A stretch of DNA of 15,720 nucleotides, from the NCBI GenBank assembly GCA_903887655.1, contig CAISQQ010000405.1:1-15720 (forward strand), given 5' to 3'. Source of the stretch: an uncultured Burkholderiales bacterium (GTDB taxonomy: Bacteria; Pseudomonadota; Gammaproteobacteria; Burkholderiales; Burkholderiaceae_C). This document shows positions 14,925 through 15,720 of the stretch, one piece after another. The translations under genes were made by a program, and so were the position numbers. The notes beneath the pieces are model-generated. The model was not told the DNA's origin and did no database searches. It worked only from the letters and a program-made list of their open reading frames with translations. Each line of letters begins with the position of its first letter. Within the stretch, counting starts at the first letter, position 1.

Positions 14925-15720
14925 ATGAATTTCAATCTTAAGGGCCTCTTTGCCGTGTTGTCCATGTGGGCCCTGGGGATGGGGACCCTCTGCAGCGTCC
15001 ATGCGCAAAGCATAGCGAGCAGTGACCCCAAGCCCTTGCGCATCATCGTGCCGTTTGCCGCGGGCGGTCCCATCGACCAAACGGTGAGAATTTTGGCCCA
15101 AGCACTGAACCCAACACTGGGGGCCATCGTGGTGGACAATCACCCTGGTGCAGGGGGAAATCTTGGGATGGCCCTGCTGGCGCGCTCGCTGCCTGATGGG
15201 CGCACCATCGGGGTGGCCACCACGGCGACACAGGCCATCAATCCGTGGCTGTTTTCGCATTTGTCCTTTGATCCCATCAAAGACTTTGCGCCCATCACCT
15301 TGATGGTCAAAGTCCCCAACGTGGTCGTGATGAATACCGCCCGCGCCAAAGCACTTGGGATTGCATCCCTGAGCGATTTGTTCGAGTACGGTGCCTCCCA
15401 TCCCAATGCATTGAATTACGGCTCTGGGGGCAACGGCAGTGCCGGGCATTTGAGTGCTGAAATACTCAAATCTGAAGGCCACTTCAATGCGGTCCACATT
15501 CCTTTTAATGGCGCTGCCTTGGCACAAATGGCGCTCATGTCTGGACAAGTGGACTTCAATGTCGATAACCTCGCCAGTGCCGCAGCCAAACTCAAATCAG
15601 GACAACTGCTCGCGCTCGCAGTGACGAGCCCCGTGCGATCCAACTTTTTACCCGATGTGCCTCAAGTGTCTCAAACCTTGAAAAACTTTGATGTTCAAAC
15701 GTGGTGGGGCTTGAGTGCAC
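14925..15720 (+). CDS. Bug/TctC-family substrate-binding protein, C-terminus cut by window edge
   Basis: The frame is open from the ATG at 14925 to the window end, giving 265 codons without a stop. The N-terminus is a signal peptide with a hydrophobic core (about 8-22) and likely cleavage after VHA (A27). The mature part has KPLRIIVPFAAGGPID, VVDNHPGAGGNLG, SLPDGRTIG and LSFDPIKDFAPITLM, all hallmarks of Bug/TctC proteins. It would bind a small carboxylate-like ligand in the periplasm; which one is unknown. It differs clearly from the Bug protein at 10394, so it is not a recent duplicate. It follows the ferredoxin-FNR gene by 73 nt in the same direction. A clear Shine-Dalgarno is missing. A long reverse frame over it is its shadow. 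Confidence 0.9.
   Translation, partial: MNFNLKGLFAVLSMWALGMGTLCSVHAQSIASSDPKPLRIIVPFAAGGPIDQTVRILAQALNPTLGAIVVDNHPGAGGNLGMALLARSLPDGRTIGVATTATQAINPWLFSHLSFDPIKDFAPITLMVKVPNVVVMNTARAKALGIASLSDLFEYGASHPNALNYGSGGNGSAGHLSAEILKSEGHFNAVHIPFNGAALAQMALMSGQVDFNVDNLASAAAKLKSGQLLALAVTSPVRSNFLPDVPQVSQTLKNFDVQTWWGLSA

Noticed and set aside
14550..15548. A 332-residue open frame on the minus strand
   Set aside because: It lies antisense to the ferredoxin-FNR 3' end and the second Bug gene, whose plus-strand frame has a signal peptide and full family motifs. The reverse product is rich in His, Gly and Arg with no recognisable domain.

Overview
The window looks like chromosomal DNA of a betaproteobacterium in the order Burkholderiales, probably Comamonadaceae-like (Limnohabitans/Rhodoferax type). 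This is inferred from two Bug/TctC-type periplasmic binding proteins without cognate membrane genes, the style of the ValRS and GalU sequences, a 2Fe-2S/FNR reductase of the kind usually annotated as CDP-6-deoxy-glucoseen reductase, moderate GC and dense short intergenic regions. I see no phage, IS element, CRISPR array or rRNA.

Positions 1-2985 (minus strand) hold a candidate peroxide/iron-stress operon. It reads rubrerythrin (ferritin-like domain only), a two-[4Fe-4S] CCG-domain oxidoreductase, a DUF3501 protein, then the 5' end of yaaA cut by the window edge. A near-consensus OxyR operator (2948-2984) abuts a promoter just upstream of rubrerythrin. This is the most interesting part of the window: two members have no settled biochemical role, and the operator ties them to H2O2.

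Positions 3253-8039 (plus strand) hold a VOC-fold protein of unknown substrate, valS and galU. Positions 8215-9934 (minus strand) hold a compact cysM - Nudix hydrolase - TusA-like group; cysM and the Nudix gene overlap by 4 nt. A tRNA-Leu(CAA) gene is divergent from cysM, and its promoter begins inside the cysM coding sequence.

Positions 10394-12612 (plus strand) hold a Bug/TctC solute-binding protein and an Old Yellow Enzyme family oxidoreductase, converging on a YeeZ-like atypical SDR (minus strand). Divergent from the SDR are a ferredoxin-FNR fusion reductase and a second Bug/TctC protein that runs off the right edge.

Most genes are housekeeping or common accessory metabolism. Several start codons lack a clear Shine-Dalgarno sequence, so some starts (galU, the SDR, cysM) are uncertain. 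Family calls rest on motifs read by eye, not on database searches.
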